In this document: piece after piece, positions 16,698 through 24,925 of the stretch | How positions within the stretch are numbered: position 1 is the first letter of the stretch | Layout: the number at the start of each line of letters is the position of its first letter | Assembly (NCBI RefSeq): GCF_030161095.1 | Contig: NZ_BSPP01000005.1 | Span: 235,833 to 299,832 of the forward strand | Length of the DNA stretch: 64,000 bases | From: Cypionkella aquatica | Lineage (GTDB): Bacteria; Pseudomonadota; Alphaproteobacteria; Rhodobacterales; Rhodobacteraceae | Reading direction: 5' to 3' | Position numbers and translations under genes: made by a program | Notes under the pieces: model-generated | What the model saw: the letters and a program-made list of their open reading frames with translations, nothing else | Database searches by the model: none | What the model was told of the DNA's origin: nothing

Positions 16698-17861
16698 TCA
16701 CGCCCAATCGCCCTCAAAATCCTTCGGCACCAGCACTTGTTCGCGGCTGATCTGGGCCGCTTTTTGCACGCCACACAAAGCCATCGAGATGTCGAGTTCC
16801 TTCTGGATGACCTCTAGCGCCTTGGTGACACCGGCCTGCCCCATAGCCCCCAGACCATAGATGAAGCTGCGGCCAATGAAGGTGGATTTCGCCCCCATCG
16901 CCAGCGCCTTCAGCACATCTTGGCCCGAGCGGATGCCAGAATCCATGTAAACCTCGGTCTGATCGCCCACCGCTTTCACAATCGACGGCAGCACCCGGAT
17001 TGCCGACAAAGCGCCGTCCAACTGCCGCCCGCCGTGGTTGGACACAACCATCGCATCGGCCCCGACATCAGCCGCCATGCGCGCATCGTCGGCGTCCAAG
17101 ATGCCCTTCAGGATCAGCTTGCCGCCCCATTGATCGCGGATGCGACGGACCTTGCCCCAATCCAGCATCGGGTCAAACTGCTCATTCGCCCATTTGGTGA
17201 GGTCAGCGAGGTCAGTCACACCTTTCACATGGCCGACGATATTGCGGAAGGTGCGGCGCGGGGTTTGCAGCATGCCCATCGACCATTGCGGTTTGGTCGC
17301 CATGTTGATCATGTTTGGCAGGGTCAGTTTTGGCGGGCTGGTCAGGCCGTTTTTCAGATCTTTGTGGCGCTGTCCAAGAATTTGCAGATCAAGCGTCAGC
17401 ACCAAAGCCGAGCATTTCGCAGCCCGCGCCCGCTCGATGATGGCATCGACGAAATCTTCGTCTTTCATCACATAAAGCTGAAACCAGAACGGCGTCGGGC
17501 TGTGGGCGGCCACATCCTCAATCGAGCAGATCGACATGGTGGACAGGGTGAACGGCACACCGAAAGCGGCGGCGGCGCGGGCGGCTTTGATCTCACCATC
17601 CGGGCTTTGCATACCCGTCGAGCCTACTGGGGCCAGTGCGACCGGCATGGTGATCTGGTTGCCCAGCATCGAGACGGCCGTGCTGCGCCCGGTCAGATCG
17701 CGGGCAACCCTTTGGCGCAGGCGGATCTTGGCGAAATCAGTGGTGTTCTCGCGGAAGGTTTGCTCGGTGTAGGAGCCGCTTTCACAGTAATCATAAAACA
17801 TCTTCGGCGTGCGCTTTTTGTAAAGCTGCTTCAGATCGTCGATGCAGGTGATCACGGGCAT
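16698..17861 (-). CDS. lldD: L-lactate dehydrogenase (FMN-dependent)
   Basis: 387 residues from ATG 17861. Member of the FMN alpha-hydroxy-acid dehydrogenase family: PVALAPVGSTGMQSPDGE (FMN loop), FWFQLYV (Tyr130), SNHGGRQLDG with catalytic His276 and Arg279, and MDSGIRSGQDVLKALAMGA with phosphate-binding GAKSTFIGR. Length and the KMFYDYCESGSYTEQT start are those of LldD, which oxidises L-lactate to pyruvate and passes electrons to quinone. Other hydroxy-acid substrates remain possible. A 12-bp inverted repeat lies just upstream (17878-17908). Confidence 0.92.
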   Translation of the reverse strand: MPVITCIDDLKQLYKKRTPKMFYDYCESGSYTEQTFRENTTDFAKIRLRQRVARDLTGRSTAVSMLGNQITMPVALAPVGSTGMQSPDGEIKAARAAAAFGVPFTLSTMSICSIEDVAAHSPTPFWFQLYVMKDEDFVDAIIERARAAKCSALVLTLDLQILGQRHKDLKNGLTSPPKLTLPNMINMATKPQWSMGMLQTPRRTFRNIVGHVKGVTDLADLTKWANEQFDPMLDWGKVRRIRDQWGGKLILKGILDADDARMAADVGADAMVVSNHGGRQLDGALSAIRVLPSIVKAVGDQTEVYMDSGIRSGQDVLKALAMGAKSTFIGRSFIYGLGAMGQAGVTKALEVIQKELDISMALCGVQKAAQISREQVLVPKDFEGDWA

Positions 17862-17877
17862 ATGCGCGGCCTTTTGC

Positions 17878-17908
17878 TGAAATTGGTAACGGATGATTAC
17901 CAATTTCA
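17878..17908. promoter_or_regulatory. Inverted repeat upstream of lldD
   Basis: Perfect 12-bp dyad TGAAATTGGTAA-CGGATGA-TTACCAATTTCA beginning 17 bases before the lldD start. The half-site AATTGGT/ACCAATT is that bound by GntR-family LldR/PdhR proteins, but those sites have a 3-base centre and here the half-sites stand farther apart. It may be an operator or a leader hairpin. Confidence 0.6.
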
Positions 17909-17955
17909 GGGTTTCGGCGCAATGGGCTTTGCACCCAAGAAAACCCGCACAACAG

Positions 17956-17982
17956 AAAAACCGGGGGGCTTCCACCCCCCGG
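17956..17982 (-). terminator. Intrinsic terminator of trpA
   Basis: On the minus strand the sequence reads CCGGGGGG-TGGAAG-CCCCCCGG followed by TTTTTC. The 8-bp GC-only stem plus five T, about 50 bases past the trpA stop, is a textbook Rho-independent terminator. Confidence 0.9.
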
Positions 17983-18033
17983 CCCCCCGTTATCTGTAAA
18001 TGTTATCTGTAAAAATCGTTGCGATCCGCGCGA

Positions 18034-18825
18034 TCAGGCCGCGTGTGCGCCTGCAGCAAGGCTGGCGACAAAGCTCAGCACCTCGGCCACCGGCTTGCCA
18101 GCCGCGATCTGGGCAACTATGGCAGAGCCGACCACGCTGCCGTCAGCCACCGATGCGATGGCCTGTGCCGCCTCTGGCGTGTTGATGCCAAAGCCGACGA
18201 TCACGGGCAGATCGGTCGATTGCTTGATGCGCGCGACTTCGGGCGCGACATCGGCGGCCTGTGCCGCAGCCGCCCCGGTGATGCCGGTAACCGAGACATA
18301 ATAGACAAAGCCCGACGTGTTCTGCAGCACTTTCGGCAGGCGTTTTGCATCAGTGGTGGGCGTCGCAAGCCGAATGAAGTTCAGCCCAGCGGCTTGCGCG
18401 GGCAGGCACAACTCGCTGTCTTCTTCGGGCGGAAGGTCAACGACGATCAGGCCGTCTATGCCAGCCTCGGTTGCCTGTTGCAGGAAAAGATCAACGCCGC
18501 GGGAATAGATTGGGTTGTAATAGCCCATCAGCACGATCGGGGTGATCTTATCGCCGCTGCGGAAATCACGCACCATCTGCAGGGTCTTGTCCAGCGTCAT
18601 CCCCGCTTCCAGAGCGCGTTGGCCGGCAAGCTGAATGGTCGGGCCATCGGCCATCGGATCGGTGAACGGCAGGCCAAGCTCGATTACATCGACGCCAGCG
18701 CCCGGCAAGCCTTTCATCACCGCCAGAGACCGCTCCACATCCGGGTCGCCCGCCATGATATAGGCGACGAAGGCCTTTTTGTTCTGCGCGCGCAAACCTG
18801 CGAAGGTATCGTCGATTCTGCTCAT
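18034..18825 (-). CDS. trpA: Tryptophan synthase alpha chain
   Basis: 263 residues from ATG 18825 ([12 protein letters not shown]). [17 protein letters not shown] places catalytic Glu49 and Asp60 exactly as in other TrpA proteins. [32 protein letters not shown] and [10 protein letters not shown] are the remaining barrel motifs. It cleaves indole-3-glycerol phosphate to indole and glyceraldehyde 3-phosphate and channels indole to TrpB. trpB is not adjacent, so trpA is transcribed alone here, as its own terminator supports. Confidence 0.97.
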   Translation of the reverse strand: MSRIDDTFAGLRAQNKKAFVAYIMAGDPDVERSLAVMKGLPGAGVDVIELGLPFTDPMADGPTIQLAGQRALEAGMTLDKTLQMVRDFRSGDKITPIVLMGYYNPIYSRGVDLFLQQATEAGIDGLIVVDLPPEEDSELCLPAQAAGLNFIRLATPTTDAKRLPKVLQNTSGFVYYVSVTGITGAAAAQAADVAPEVARIKQSTDLPVIVGFGINTPEAAQAIASVADGSVVGSAIVAQIAAGKPVAEVLSFVASLAAGAHAA

Positions 18826-19066
18826 GTTCCGGCCCATCCCTGCAAAGCTTTGAAGGGTTTGCATGGGAAAGCCCGGAAAATCAATGGCCCATCACGCCGC
18901 CCGCCACAGGCCAAGCCTTGCCGTTTCACATTGGCCCAAATGCGCCCACCAGAGGCTGCAACAAAGCCGCGCGCCCCGGATTACAAAGGGAAAGCCTTGA
19001 CCGCACCGCCACTCCTGCCTATGCCGCAGGCGGTCTTGGCATTCAGCCAGCAAAAGAGGTGCCGCT

Positions 19067-20164
19067 ATGGGTTTCAAAATGGGTATCGTTGGTCTGCCGA
19101 ATGTCGGCAAATCCACCCTGTTCAACGCGCTGACCCGCACGGCGGCGGCGCAGGCGGCGAACTTCCCGTTCTGCACCATCGAGCCCAATGTCGGTGAAGT
19201 GGCGGTGCCGGATGCGCGGCTGGACAAACTGGCGGCGATTGCGGGCAGCAAACAGATCATCCCGACCCGGATGACATTTGTCGATATTGCGGGCCTTGTG
19301 CGGGGTGCGTCGAAGGGCGAGGGCCTCGGCAACCAGTTCCTCGCCAATATCCGCGAATGTGATGCGGTGGCGCATGTGCTGCGCTGCTTTGAAGACGGCG
19401 ACATCACTCATGTCGAGGGCAAGATTGACCCGGTGGCCGATGCGGAAACCATCGAGACCGAACTGATGATCGCGGATATGGAAAGCATCGAGCGCCGTTT
19501 GACCGGGTTGGCAAAGAAGCTGCGCGGCGGCGATCAGGACACTTTGGATCAAGATCGCCTGCTGCGCGCAGCACTGAAACTGCTGGAAGCGGGGCACCCG
19601 GCGCGTAACCTTCAGGTAGCCGAGGAAGATCAGCGGCAATGGCGGCTGTTGCAGCTGCTGACCTCCAAGCCAGTTTTGTATGTCTGTAATGTCGAGGAAT
19701 CCTGTGCGGCGGACGGCAATGCCCAATCGGCCCGCGTGGCCGAAATGGCTGCCAAACAGGGTGCCGGGTCGGTGGTGATCTCGGCCAAGATCGAAGAAGA
19801 GATTTCCCAGCTCGCCGATGACGAAGCCGCGATGTTTCTGGAAGAAATGGGGCTGCACGAGGCGGGCTTGGACCGTTTGATCCGTGCCGGGTATAAATTG
19901 TTGGGTCTGTCGACCTATTTCACCGTCGGCCCGAAAGAAGCCCGCGCCTGGACGATCCACAAGGGCATGCTCGCCCCGCAGGCGGCTGGGGTGATCCACG
20001 GCGATTTCGAGAAGGGCTTTATCCGGGCCGAGACCGTCGCCTATGACGATTATATCGCCGGCAAAGGTGAGGCCGGGGCGAAAGAAGCGGGCAAGTTCCG
20101 GGTGGAAGGCAAGACCTATGAGGTCAAAGACGGCGATGTGCTGCATTTCCTGTTTAATGGCTGA
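19067..20164 (+). CDS. ychF: Redox-regulated ATPase YchF
   Basis: 365 residues, the normal YchF/Ola1 length. P-loop [15 protein letters not shown] at 9-23, the G3-region [20 protein letters not shown], and the C-terminal TGS domain ([31 protein letters not shown], then [15 protein letters not shown]). It is an Obg-like protein that prefers ATP and associates with ribosomes. The upstream in-frame sequence has no family features, so ATG 19067 is the start. Confidence 0.97.
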   Translation: MGFKMGIVGLPNVGKSTLFNALTRTAAAQAANFPFCTIEPNVGEVAVPDARLDKLAAIAGSKQIIPTRMTFVDIAGLVRGASKGEGLGNQFLANIRECDAVAHVLRCFEDGDITHVEGKIDPVADAETIETELMIADMESIERRLTGLAKKLRGGDQDTLDQDRLLRAALKLLEAGHPARNLQVAEEDQRQWRLLQLLTSKPVLYVCNVEESCAADGNAQSARVAEMAAKQGAGSVVISAKIEEEISQLADDEAAMFLEEMGLHEAGLDRLIRAGYKLLGLSTYFTVGPKEARAWTIHKGMLAPQAAGVIHGDFEKGFIRAETVAYDDYIAGKGEAGAKEAGKFRVEGKTYEVKDGDVLHFLFNG

Positions 20165-20170
20165 GACCTG

Positions 20171-20202
20171 CCCCCGGTTGTCCACGCGTGGACAACCGGG
20201 GG
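20171..20202 (+). terminator. Perfect 32-base palindrome after ychF
   Basis: CCCCCGGTTGTCCA-CGCG-TGGACAACCGGGGG, a 14-bp stem closed by CGCG, starts seven bases after the ychF stop. Such a stem can end transcription, but no T tract follows (GGCTCTAAATAT), so it may act mainly as an mRNA 3'-end stabiliser. Confidence 0.7.
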
Positions 20203-20281
20203 GCTCTAAATATATCAAGGGGTTATGGATACCCCGTTAAGCTTTTGTTCATCACTGCCCATTTGCATCGCCTAACCGCTG

Positions 20282-20926
20282 CCCGCAAAGACCGAAGGCT
20301 TCGCCCCCGCCGCCAACTGCACCACCGCCCCCTCAGCGGCGCAAAGCGTCACGGTTTATGCAGGCCTGATCGAGGTGCGGGATTGGTGAGATACCGAGGA
20401 TAAGGCGATCTACGCCTCTCCGCTGCCGAACATCCGCCTCGTCTACTACGCCAATGCCACCTACGCCACCGCCCTGCACCGCGCCGCTTTGGGCACCGTG
20501 CGCGGTGTCACTCAGTTCACCACCGATGCCGCCACGCCTTCCAAACAAGGCAAAATGACCGAACGCTCGGTGTTCCGCCCCTATGGCGAGGCGATCACCT
20601 ACGACGCTGACATTGGCGTCGCGAACGGGAGCAAAGGCTACATCGGCGAGCGCTACGACGGCGACGCTGGCCTGCAATGCCTCAACGCAAGGTATTACGA
20701 CCCCAAACTCAGCATGTTTATCCAGCCCGATTGGTGGGAGGTGATGAAGGCAGGGGTGGGGACCAATCGGTATGGGTATAGCTTCGGCGATCTGGTCAAT
20801 AAGAGTGATCCGTCAGGGCATCAAGCAAAAGAACGAGAGCCATCTTGGTTCGATAGGGCAGTCGGTTCGTCGGTACAGCTTTCTCTGAAGCTGTCCTCGG
20901 AGGGCGAACTGATAGGTATGCCGTGA
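20282..20926 (+). pseudogene. C-terminal remnant of an RHS-repeat protein
   Basis: From about 20402 the frame gives IYASPLPNIRLVYYANATY, then LGTVRGVTQF, FRPYGEAITYD, GYIGERYDGDAGLQCLNARYYDPKLSMFIQPD and GTNRYGYSFGDLVNKSDPSGH. That is the RHS/YD-repeat core end that precedes the variable toxin tip. The same frame continues upstream (SVTVYAGLIEVRDW) but is interrupted by TGA at 20387-20389. It runs past the tip junction and stops at 20924-20926, while the toxin domain is in the next frame. No N-terminal RHS part exists upstream because ychF is intact there. It is therefore a displaced, decayed fragment. A TTG at 20489 is the only obvious start for the intact part. Confidence 0.8.
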
Positions 20927-21474
20927 CAGATACGGCAAAAAATACTGCCAAATCTGCTCCAAACATGATTCCGGGCAAAGTGGCCGCCAATCGAGCTGAA
21001 GAAGCATTTTTGCGCGGTGACTACTTGAGCGCAGCCACTTGGGAGCTATCAGGTATGGCGGAAGTTGCCGTGGCCGTTTATACTGGAGCGGTATCAACTG
21101 CTGCTCGTGCCCCTACATTAGCAACTGTTTCAACTGAGACAAAAGTTCTTCAATTAGGCGGTCCTTACAAAGACGTCAAAGGTATCCCTGGATATGAAGC
21201 TCATCAAACGCCAGCGAACTCTGTCAGTCCACTACCGACCGGAAAAGGGCCTGCCGTTGCGATGCGTGTTGAGGATCATCAGATGACCGCAAGTTGGGGT
21301 AACTCAAGGGAATCTCGAAACTATCGTCAAGCACAAGCGGATCGAATTTCTCAAGGCGATTTTCGGGGTGCGCAGCAAATGGATGTAGATGATATTATAG
21401 GTAAGTTTGGAAATAGATATAATCAGGCAATAGAACAGATGCTCAACTATTCGGAAAGCGAGGGACACTACTGA
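20923..21474 (+). CDS. Polymorphic-toxin C-terminal domain, detached from its RHS core
   Basis: 183 residues from a GTG. The frame is open upstream to 20857 and reads on sensibly there, so the domain was probably once joined to the RHS core and is now one base out of frame. Residues 1-60 (TAKNTAKSAPNMIPGKVAANRAEEAFLRGDY) form a linker region. Residues from 75 carry GGPYKDVKG, an H-x-TPA-NSVS block, GPAVAMRVEDHQMTASWG and a helical MDVDDIIGKFGNRYNQAI end. I recall this pattern as a toxin tip in RHS, filamentous haemagglutinin and LXG proteins. The biochemical activity is not known to me; the conserved His/Asp/Ser set suggests an enzyme. The stretch is visibly AT-richer than flanking genes, a sign of transfer. 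Its stop overlaps the next start (TGATG). Confidence 0.72.
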   Translation: MTDTAKNTAKSAPNMIPGKVAANRAEEAFLRGDYLSAATWELSGMAEVAVAVYTGAVSTAARAPTLATVSTETKVLQLGGPYKDVKGIPGYEAHQTPANSVSPLPTGKGPAVAMRVEDHQMTASWGNSRESRNYRQAQADRISQGDFRGAQQMDVDDIIGKFGNRYNQAIEQMLNYSESEGHY

Positions 21475-21896
21475 TGGATTTTCAAATTTTTCCACTTAAG
21501 GGTGTTGGCTTAATAAAGTTTGACATGAGCCCATATGAAGTTCGAGCTATAATTGGCAGTGAGTATAAGACATTTAAGCGAACATCCCAGTCTTCGTTCC
21601 CTTGTGATTTTTTTCAATCCGATGGAATATTCTGTTATTATGATTCAAGTGGGCTATTGGAAGCAGTGGAATTTTCTGGCCCTGCCAGACCTAAAATAGG
21701 TGATGTGGACATTTTGGGCGCAGCTTTTGGCAAAGCTGTTTCTTTACTCTCTGGTCTTGATGATCAAACTGTACTCGAATCCGATGGTGCGATTGCATAT
21801 CAGCTAGGGATAAGTATTTTTGCGTCACTGGCGAAAGATGACCCATCGGCTCCTATTGAAAGTTTGTTGGCATTTCGATCAGGATACTATAACTAG
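21474..21896 (+). CDS. Probable immunity protein for the RHS toxin tip
   Basis: 140 residues, coupled to the toxin by a TGATG overlap. The N-terminus GVGLIKFDMSPYEVRAIIG, then FCYYDSSGLLEAVEFSG, resembles small immunity-like proteins with an 'I.F.MSP.EV...LG' start that follow polymorphic toxins. It is acidic and has no membrane segment, which fits a protein that binds a cytosolic toxin. The call rests mostly on position, size and low GC shared with the toxin. It may be kept because it still protects against kin that carry an active toxin. Confidence 0.65.
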   Translation: MDFQIFPLKGVGLIKFDMSPYEVRAIIGSEYKTFKRTSQSSFPCDFFQSDGIFCYYDSSGLLEAVEFSGPARPKIGDVDILGAAFGKAVSLLSGLDDQTVLESDGAIAYQLGISIFASLAKDDPSAPIESLLAFRSGYYN

Positions 21897-22004
21897 TCCA
21901 GCGAGCGCTTTTGTCAAAGTAAACTAGCATAAGATGGTCTGTTACAATCCCTAACAAGACCTTAACATCCCACCCTAACCCTATGAATCCAAACACATAA
22001 AAAA

Positions 22005-22021
22005 GGTCCCGACTCGGGACC
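22005..22021. repeat. Small palindrome GGTCCCGACTCGGGACC
   Basis: An 8-bp inverted repeat around one base, preceded by a run of A and about 110 bases after the immunity gene. It is nearly the same as the element at 11516-11532. On the minus strand it is followed by TTTTTT, so it could terminate leftward transcription, for example of the small frame at 22042-22278. Confidence 0.5.
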
Positions 22022-22041
22022 GCCCCTCACCCTTCCACCAG

Positions 22042-22278
22042 TTATGCCCGCAGCCGCCGCTCCCCCACCCCGGTGCCGCCACAACCCGAGCACCCCGCCC
22101 CGCCGCATGTCCCGCTGGGCATCACCTGCGACTCCTGCCCCGGCACCCCCCGCAACACATCCCGCAGCAAAAACTCCGCCACCCCCAAATTCCCCAACCG
22201 CGCCACCGCCCCTGCCGCCGCATTGGTATGCGAGGTCGACAAAACCAACCGCCGCCCAGCCGCAAAACCGCACCCCAC
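22042..22278 (-). CDS. Possible small Gly/Cys-rich protein
   Basis: 78 residues from a GTG behind GAGGGA. It reads GRRLVLSTSHTNAAAGAVARLG, then NLGVAEFLLRDVLRG, and ends with a Cys/Gly cluster (GTCGGAGCSGCGGTG) that could bind metal. The + strand here is extremely C-rich, so all frames are biased and long frames arise easily. I list it because this frame has a believable hydrophobic pattern and a leftward terminator-like palindrome just past its end. No family recognised. Confidence 0.35.
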   Translation of the reverse strand: MGCGFAAGRRLVLSTSHTNAAAGAVARLGNLGVAEFLLRDVLRGVPGQESQVMPSGTCGGAGCSGCGGTGVGERRLRA

Positions 22279-22330
22279 CCCCGCTTTCCCTCTTGCCCCC
22301 GCCCCCCTGCCCCGCTAAATAAAGCCCGTC

Positions 22331-22420
22331 GGAAGCGTGGCTGAGAGGCCGAAAGCACTCGGTTGCTAACTGAGCGTAGGGGGAACCCTACCGTGGGTTC
22401 GAATCCCACCGCTTCCGCCA
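22331..22420 (+). tRNA. tRNA-Ser (GCT anticodon)
   Basis: 90 bases with encoded CCA. Acceptor GGAAGCG pairs with CGCTTCC. The anticodon arm CTCGGTTGCTAACTGAG gives GCT. There is a long variable arm (CGTAGGGGGAACCCTACCG), the class II mark of tRNA-Ser, and a T loop TTCGAAT. tRNA-Ser genes are common integration targets. The accessory DNA that starts just downstream makes that plausible here, though no second copy of the tRNA 3' end was seen in the window. Confidence 0.95.
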
Positions 22421-23025
22421 ATACCCAGTTTCTGATAGTGTCACGCAGTCCCGCATTGAGTTATTTTATCCAATTATTTCCGTGCGTTGCGCGGAATTTG
22501 GGTTTCCGCGCGTCCCACTGAGTCTCCCTCAGGTTGCCTGAATCCCGGTTTTGAGCTAGGACAGAAGCTGTAGGGGGGGACTACCTTTGTCATCTCCATT
22601 GAAAAGAGCCTGTCACTGCCCAAGGCATTGAGAACACCAGAGAAAAGAGCTGTAAAAGCTGACGGTGGTAGTGTGCGGCGATGAAAGATGGTCGATGAAA
22701 TGGCGGGCAAATCGCGCATCTACCGCGCAGAATATTTCATTGTGCTGGCAGAGTCCGCGCATTGCCTAGCACTTGGCTAACACTCAATGAAATAAAGGCT
22801 TTCGCGCTGATGAATGGCCACAAAGTAAGCTCGGCAAAGGCTGTGTTGGGCGGCAGGAAGGTTGATCGTTAGGCAGCAAACTCCGAAATCCATGCGGAGT
22901 TTGCTGCGTCATTTCGGAGTTTGCGCAAGCCTTTGAAAGGACACTGGAAAAACGCAGGCATGATGCGATGATGCAAAATGCGGACTCCGAACTGCTCTTC
23001 CGAGTATTGCGTTAGAAATTGCGCC
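22421..23025. other. Gene-poor stretch between tRNA-Ser and the prophage
   Basis: About 600 bases without a convincing gene. It contains an inverted repeat GCGCGGAA-TTTGGGT-TTCCGCGC (22489-22511), a short frame at 22688-22780 that could be the tail of a lost gene, and near the right side a cluster of CGGAGTTTGC-like words (22875-23012). The left end of the Mu-like prophage should lie in the second half of this stretch, left of the leftward methylase gene. Confidence 0.5.
22873..22924. repeat. Inverted and direct repeats of CGGAGTTTGC
   Basis: GCAGCAAACTCCG (22873-22885) and CGGAGTTTGCTGC (22895-22907) form a perfect 13-bp dyad with a 9-base loop. A further ATTTCGGAGTTTGC (22911-22924) repeats the right arm and is the exact complement of GCAAACTCCGAAAT at 22875-22888. 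Degenerate copies may follow at 22980-22992 and 22998-23012. Clusters of oriented repeats like this are expected at transposase-binding ends of Mu-like phages, but the dyad could also end transcription of the methylase gene. Confidence 0.6.
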
Positions 23026-23853
23026 TTACGGGGCGTTCCTAACGGCCAGCGGCCAGTTGGAAATTAGCAGTTCAGCCCGATCACTGACCTCGCCCGTGCG
23101 GTTAGTGATGCTGTAAGTGGTGGTCACCCCCTCAATATGGAAGGCGGTGAATATCTCACGGATTTCGGGCACGTCATTGATCGAAAGGATAAAGCGGCCT
23201 TGGATGTGGCTGAGCTGATCGGCCATGCGGGCGAAGCTGGTGCGGTCGAACATCGCCTTGCCATAGTCCGTTTCGCAGCCCCAATAAGGCGGATCACAGT
23301 AGAACAGCGTGCCAGGGCCGTCATATCTGCGGATGAAATCAGACCAGTCCAGGCACTCAACCACAACGCCTGCAAGGCGGCTGTGCAGGTCTTCGAGCAT
23401 CGGCTCCAGCGTGGTCAGGTTGAAGCGGCCGGGGCGGTCTTTGGATACGCCGAAATTGCGACCTGAGACTTTACCGCCGAAGGCAGTGCGCTGGAGGTAA
23501 AGGAAGCGCGCGGCACGTTCGAGGTCGGTGAGCGTTTCAGGGTTGGTATCGACAAGTCGGTTGAACTCCGCCCGTGTAGTCAGTTGGAACCGCAGAACTT
23601 CGAGAAACTGCGGATAGTGGCGCTGGAGAATGCGGAAAAGGTTGGCGACATCCCGGCCATAGTCGTTGATCACCTCGGCCTTGGGGCGCTGGCTGCGGCG
23701 CAAGAATATACCGCCCATGCCGACGAAAGGCTCGGCATATGTCGTGCAGGGTGTGGCGTCGATGATAGCGCATATGCGCTTGGCTAGGTTACGTTTTCCC
23801 CCGAGCCAAGGGGCCACGGGGGAGATCGCGTTTGCGGGATTTAGGGCGTTCAT
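23026..23853 (-). CDS. DNA adenine methyltransferase (Dam/D12 class)
   Basis: 275 residues. APWLGGKRNLAKRI is the SAM-binding motif I of the D12 class; YAEPFVGMGGIFLRR follows. GTLFYCDPPYWGCE is the DPPY catalytic motif near residue 187. The order (motif I first, DPPY last) marks an alpha-class N6-adenine methylase such as Dam. It probably protects phage or host DNA from restriction or marks it for regulation. It is transcribed leftwards with the small ORF and repressor, so it is likely the outermost gene of the prophage's lysogeny block. No restriction partner is present. Confidence 0.9.
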   Translation of the reverse strand: MNALNPANAISPVAPWLGGKRNLAKRICAIIDATPCTTYAEPFVGMGGIFLRRSQRPKAEVINDYGRDVANLFRILQRHYPQFLEVLRFQLTTRAEFNRLVDTNPETLTDLERAARFLYLQRTAFGGKVSGRNFGVSKDRPGRFNLTTLEPMLEDLHSRLAGVVVECLDWSDFIRRYDGPGTLFYCDPPYWGCETDYGKAMFDRTSFARMADQLSHIQGRFILSINDVPEIREIFTAFHIEGVTTTYSITNRTGEVSDRAELLISNWPLAVRNAP

Positions 23854-23907
23854 GATTGTCCTGGCTCATTGGGAGAGCCTGGAACATATCAGGAACAATC
23901 CTGCGTG

Positions 23908-24141
23908 TCAGCCAAAGAAGCCCTTCTTTATCGGCGCTTCAGGTTTTGGCGTCAGCACACTAGGACCTCTGGCCAGCTCGTTCTTGCCATTCTGAAGGAT
24001 GCCGAAGGAGGTTAGGCTGACACCCTTGCGAAGCAGAATGTGATGGGACTGCGCACCGGCTGCGAGCAAGCAAACCGAATATCCGCAAACATCCCAGCCG
24101 TCTGCTAGCAATTTTCCGAGTTCATCATCATCGGGAATCAT
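23908..24141 (-). CDS. Small phage protein of unknown function
   Basis: 77 residues from ATG 24141, chosen because AGGAG lies eight bases upstream. It reads MIPDDDELGKLLADGWDVCGYS, then AGAQSHHILLRKG. The 'GW.V.GYS....AG...H.ILL..G' pattern resembles small DUF4177-like single-domain proteins of phages, but I do not claim the family. It is between the repressor and the methylase and probably cotranscribed with both. Confidence 0.6.
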   Translation of the reverse strand: MIPDDDELGKLLADGWDVCGYSVCLLAAGAQSHHILLRKGVSLTSFGILQNGKNELARGPSVLTPKPEAPIKKGFFG

Positions 24142-24167
24142 CAATTTCGCTCCTGCATGTTGCAATT

Positions 24168-24923
24168 TTAAAATTTGCTGACGGCGGCATACACCCGTCC
24201 GATAACGGTCATTCTCGACACGGTTTCGAGATCAAGGTTGCGTGACGGATACTTACCGCTGTTGTCAGAGAGCAGATTTATTGTGCCGTCTGGGAGGCGC
24301 TCGATCCGTTTAACCATCAAATCACCCGCCACATCAAAGACATAGATAAAGCCGTTTCGAACATCTTTCTTGGAGGTATCGACCAACATCGGCGCGCCAT
24401 TCATGATGGTGGGCTCCATGCTGTCGCCTTGAGCAGACAGTATTACCGCAGATTCTGGCCTGACGCCTAGATCAGCAAGCCAGTTTGGCTCGAAGGCTAT
24501 GCGTGTAGTTGCAGTTTCGTTGATTGCAACTGAGCCATGACCGGCGGATGCGCGCACCTCATCATAAAGGGGGATGGTAACCATATCGGACATGGCACCT
24601 TCGTTCGGGTGCTCTTGTTCAGCCAGCAATTCCTTAGCCTCTGCCCGACGTTGTGCTTGTACTATGACGTCAAGGGCCGTGCGGAACATCTGGCCTTCGC
24701 CGTTTATTACCCAATTCATGTTCACATTGAACAGGCGGCTGTAGGCAGCAAGTGTGTCTGCATCAGGGGTGCGATCTCCGCGCTCGTAATACGCGATACT
24801 GTTTTTACTGACGTTAAGTTGTGCAGCCAGATCATCGCGATCCATGTCTCCCAAAGCCTGCCGAACAGACCTAAGCCGCGCAGCGAGGGGCGTTTTCGGC
24901 TCGTTTTCAGGTCTAGCCAACAA
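24168..24923 (-). CDS. Phage repressor, XRE helix-turn-helix plus S24 peptidase
   Basis: 251 residues from a TTG start (no in-frame ATG upstream of the HTH; GGTGGA is the ribosome site). Residues 14-75 are an XRE HTH (DDLAAQLNVSKNSIAYYERGDRTPDADTLAAY). Residues 115-250 are a LexA/CI-type self-cleaving domain, with a putative cut site in RASAGHG, nucleophile Ser168 in AQGDSMEP and general base Lys205 in DLMVKRIE. It should keep the prophage silent by binding the dyads just upstream (24926-24972) and be cleaved on RecA activation. Classical Mu c has no such domain, so this is an SOS-inducible design. Confidence 0.92.
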   Translation of the reverse strand: MLARPENEPKTPLAARLRSVRQALGDMDRDDLAAQLNVSKNSIAYYERGDRTPDADTLAAYSRLFNVNMNWVINGEGQMFRTALDVIVQAQRRAEAKELLAEQEHPNEGAMSDMVTIPLYDEVRASAGHGSVAINETATTRIAFEPNWLADLGVRPESAVILSAQGDSMEPTIMNGAPMLVDTSKKDVRNGFIYVFDVAGDLMVKRIERLPDGTINLLSDNSGKYPSRNLDLETVSRMTVIGRVYAAVSKF

Positions 24924-24925
24924 TC

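Noticed and set aside
20212-20281. Possible upstream RHS sequence directly after ychF
   Set aside because: No frame holds RHS-like residues before about 20290, so the remnant was not extended further left.
22331-22420. tRNA-Ser 3' end as a proven attachment site
   Set aside because: No second copy of its last 20 bases was found in the window, including around the integrase; kept only as a hypothesis.
22474-22719. 81-codon minus-strand frame after tRNA-Ser
   Set aside because: No ribosome site, no recognisable domain, and the opposite strand is equally protein-like in short pieces; treated as non-coding or decayed DNA.
23026-23853. Dam-like methylase as half of a restriction-modification system
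   Set aside because: No restriction gene lies nearby; prophage self-protection or regulation explains it more simply.
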